Positions 63,901 through 64,000 of a stretch of 64,000 nucleotides of DNA are shown piece after piece. The stretch's first letter is position 1, and each line of letters opens with the position of its first letter. The position numbers and the translations under genes were made by a program. The notes under the pieces were generated by a model, which saw nothing but the letters and a program-made list of their open reading frames with translations, was not told where the DNA came from and did no database searches. This DNA comes from Sphingopyxis sp. HIX (GTDB lineage Bacteria > Pseudomonadota > Alphaproteobacteria > Sphingomonadales > Sphingomonadaceae), in contig NZ_LNSB01000011.1 of the NCBI RefSeq assembly GCF_001468285.1, positions 1 to 64,000 of the forward strand, read 5' to 3'.

Positions 63901-64000
63901 ATGGCGCGCAGCGACTTCAAATTCCACATCACCAAGCGCGTCCGCTATGCCGAGATCGACGCGCAGGCGGTCGTGTTCAACAGCCGCTACCTCGAATATT
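63901..64000 (+). CDS. acyl-CoA thioesterase (hotdog fold), truncated by the window edge
   Basis: The first 33 codons of a YbgC-like 4HBT thioesterase: FHITKRVRYAEIDAQAVVFN then SRYLEY. The Asp-to-tyrosine motif (the usual RYxExDxxGxVxxxxY pattern) fits. Starts 14 nt after the hydrolase stop; the rest lies outside the window. Confidence 0.72.
   Translation, partial: MARSDFKFHITKRVRYAEIDAQAVVFNSRYLEY

Overview
The window is GC-rich chromosomal DNA from an alphaproteobacterium, most likely a sphingomonad close to Sphingopyxis. This rests on the gene set: an UrcA-family protein, a CarD regulator, a short-form HisG, RcdA/DUF1465, small sphingomonad families such as DUF6356, and a DksA with a degenerate zinc finger. 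It also rests on the gene-dense layout, in which many neighbours overlap by ATGA or GTGA. The genus is an inference; no rRNA or tRNA gene was seen.

Layout. 0.3-7.5 kb: an NRDE protein, an unknown exported protein, infC (probably starting at ATA), then an LpoA-like lipoprotein divergent from rsmI-yraN-gshB, and a DedA protein. 7.7-12 kb (minus strand): xerC, hemW, rdgB-rph and a dienelactone hydrolase. 12.4-18.1 kb: hrcA-grpE, def, recR with a small lipoprotein, fmt-truA and carD. 18.4-27.3 kb: an SDR, an S9 peptidase, the proton-pumping pyrophosphatase hppA, and hisG-hisD-nusB-thiL. 27.4-33.8 kb: DUF2332, rcdA, two tiny divergent YdcH-like genes, a PilZ protein, dksA, a serine-rich PEP-CTERM-like surface protein, DUF3008 and an SDR. 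33.8-41.7 kb: a lipoprotein, an M17 aminopeptidase, an NlpC/P60 protein, argC, a sorbosone-dehydrogenase-like protein and dnaN. 42.1-46.9 kb: unknown and regulatory genes (LysR/UrcA, HxlR/SDR). 47.0-51.9 kb is the most accessory-looking stretch: a NYN-domain gene in front of rlmN, then a two-gene EACC1-like/caspase operon facing a small outer-membrane beta-barrel gene. 52.2-60.4 kb: a MOSC protein, a TesA-like esterase divergent from a YbbA-YbbP-like ABC pair, a TauE/SafE permease, a metallophosphoesterase and thrS. 60.5-64 kb: a MerC-domain gene behind a Zur/Fur-like palindrome, a membrane protein/XRE pair behind ATGTCA repeats, two alpha/beta hydrolases and a truncated thioesterase at the edge.

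The best candidate for an unusual system is the caspase operon at 49.0-51.2 kb. An EACC1-like protein is followed after 7 nt by a caspase-fold protease. The protease has an apparently intact His/Cys dyad, an embedded canonical EF-hand loop, one membrane span, and a C-terminal domain of cysteine-paired Sel1-like repeats predicted to lie outside the cytoplasm. This looks like a membrane-tethered conflict or cell-death effector with an external sensor. Intergenic regions carry many long imperfect palindromes from several repeat families, some of them nested.
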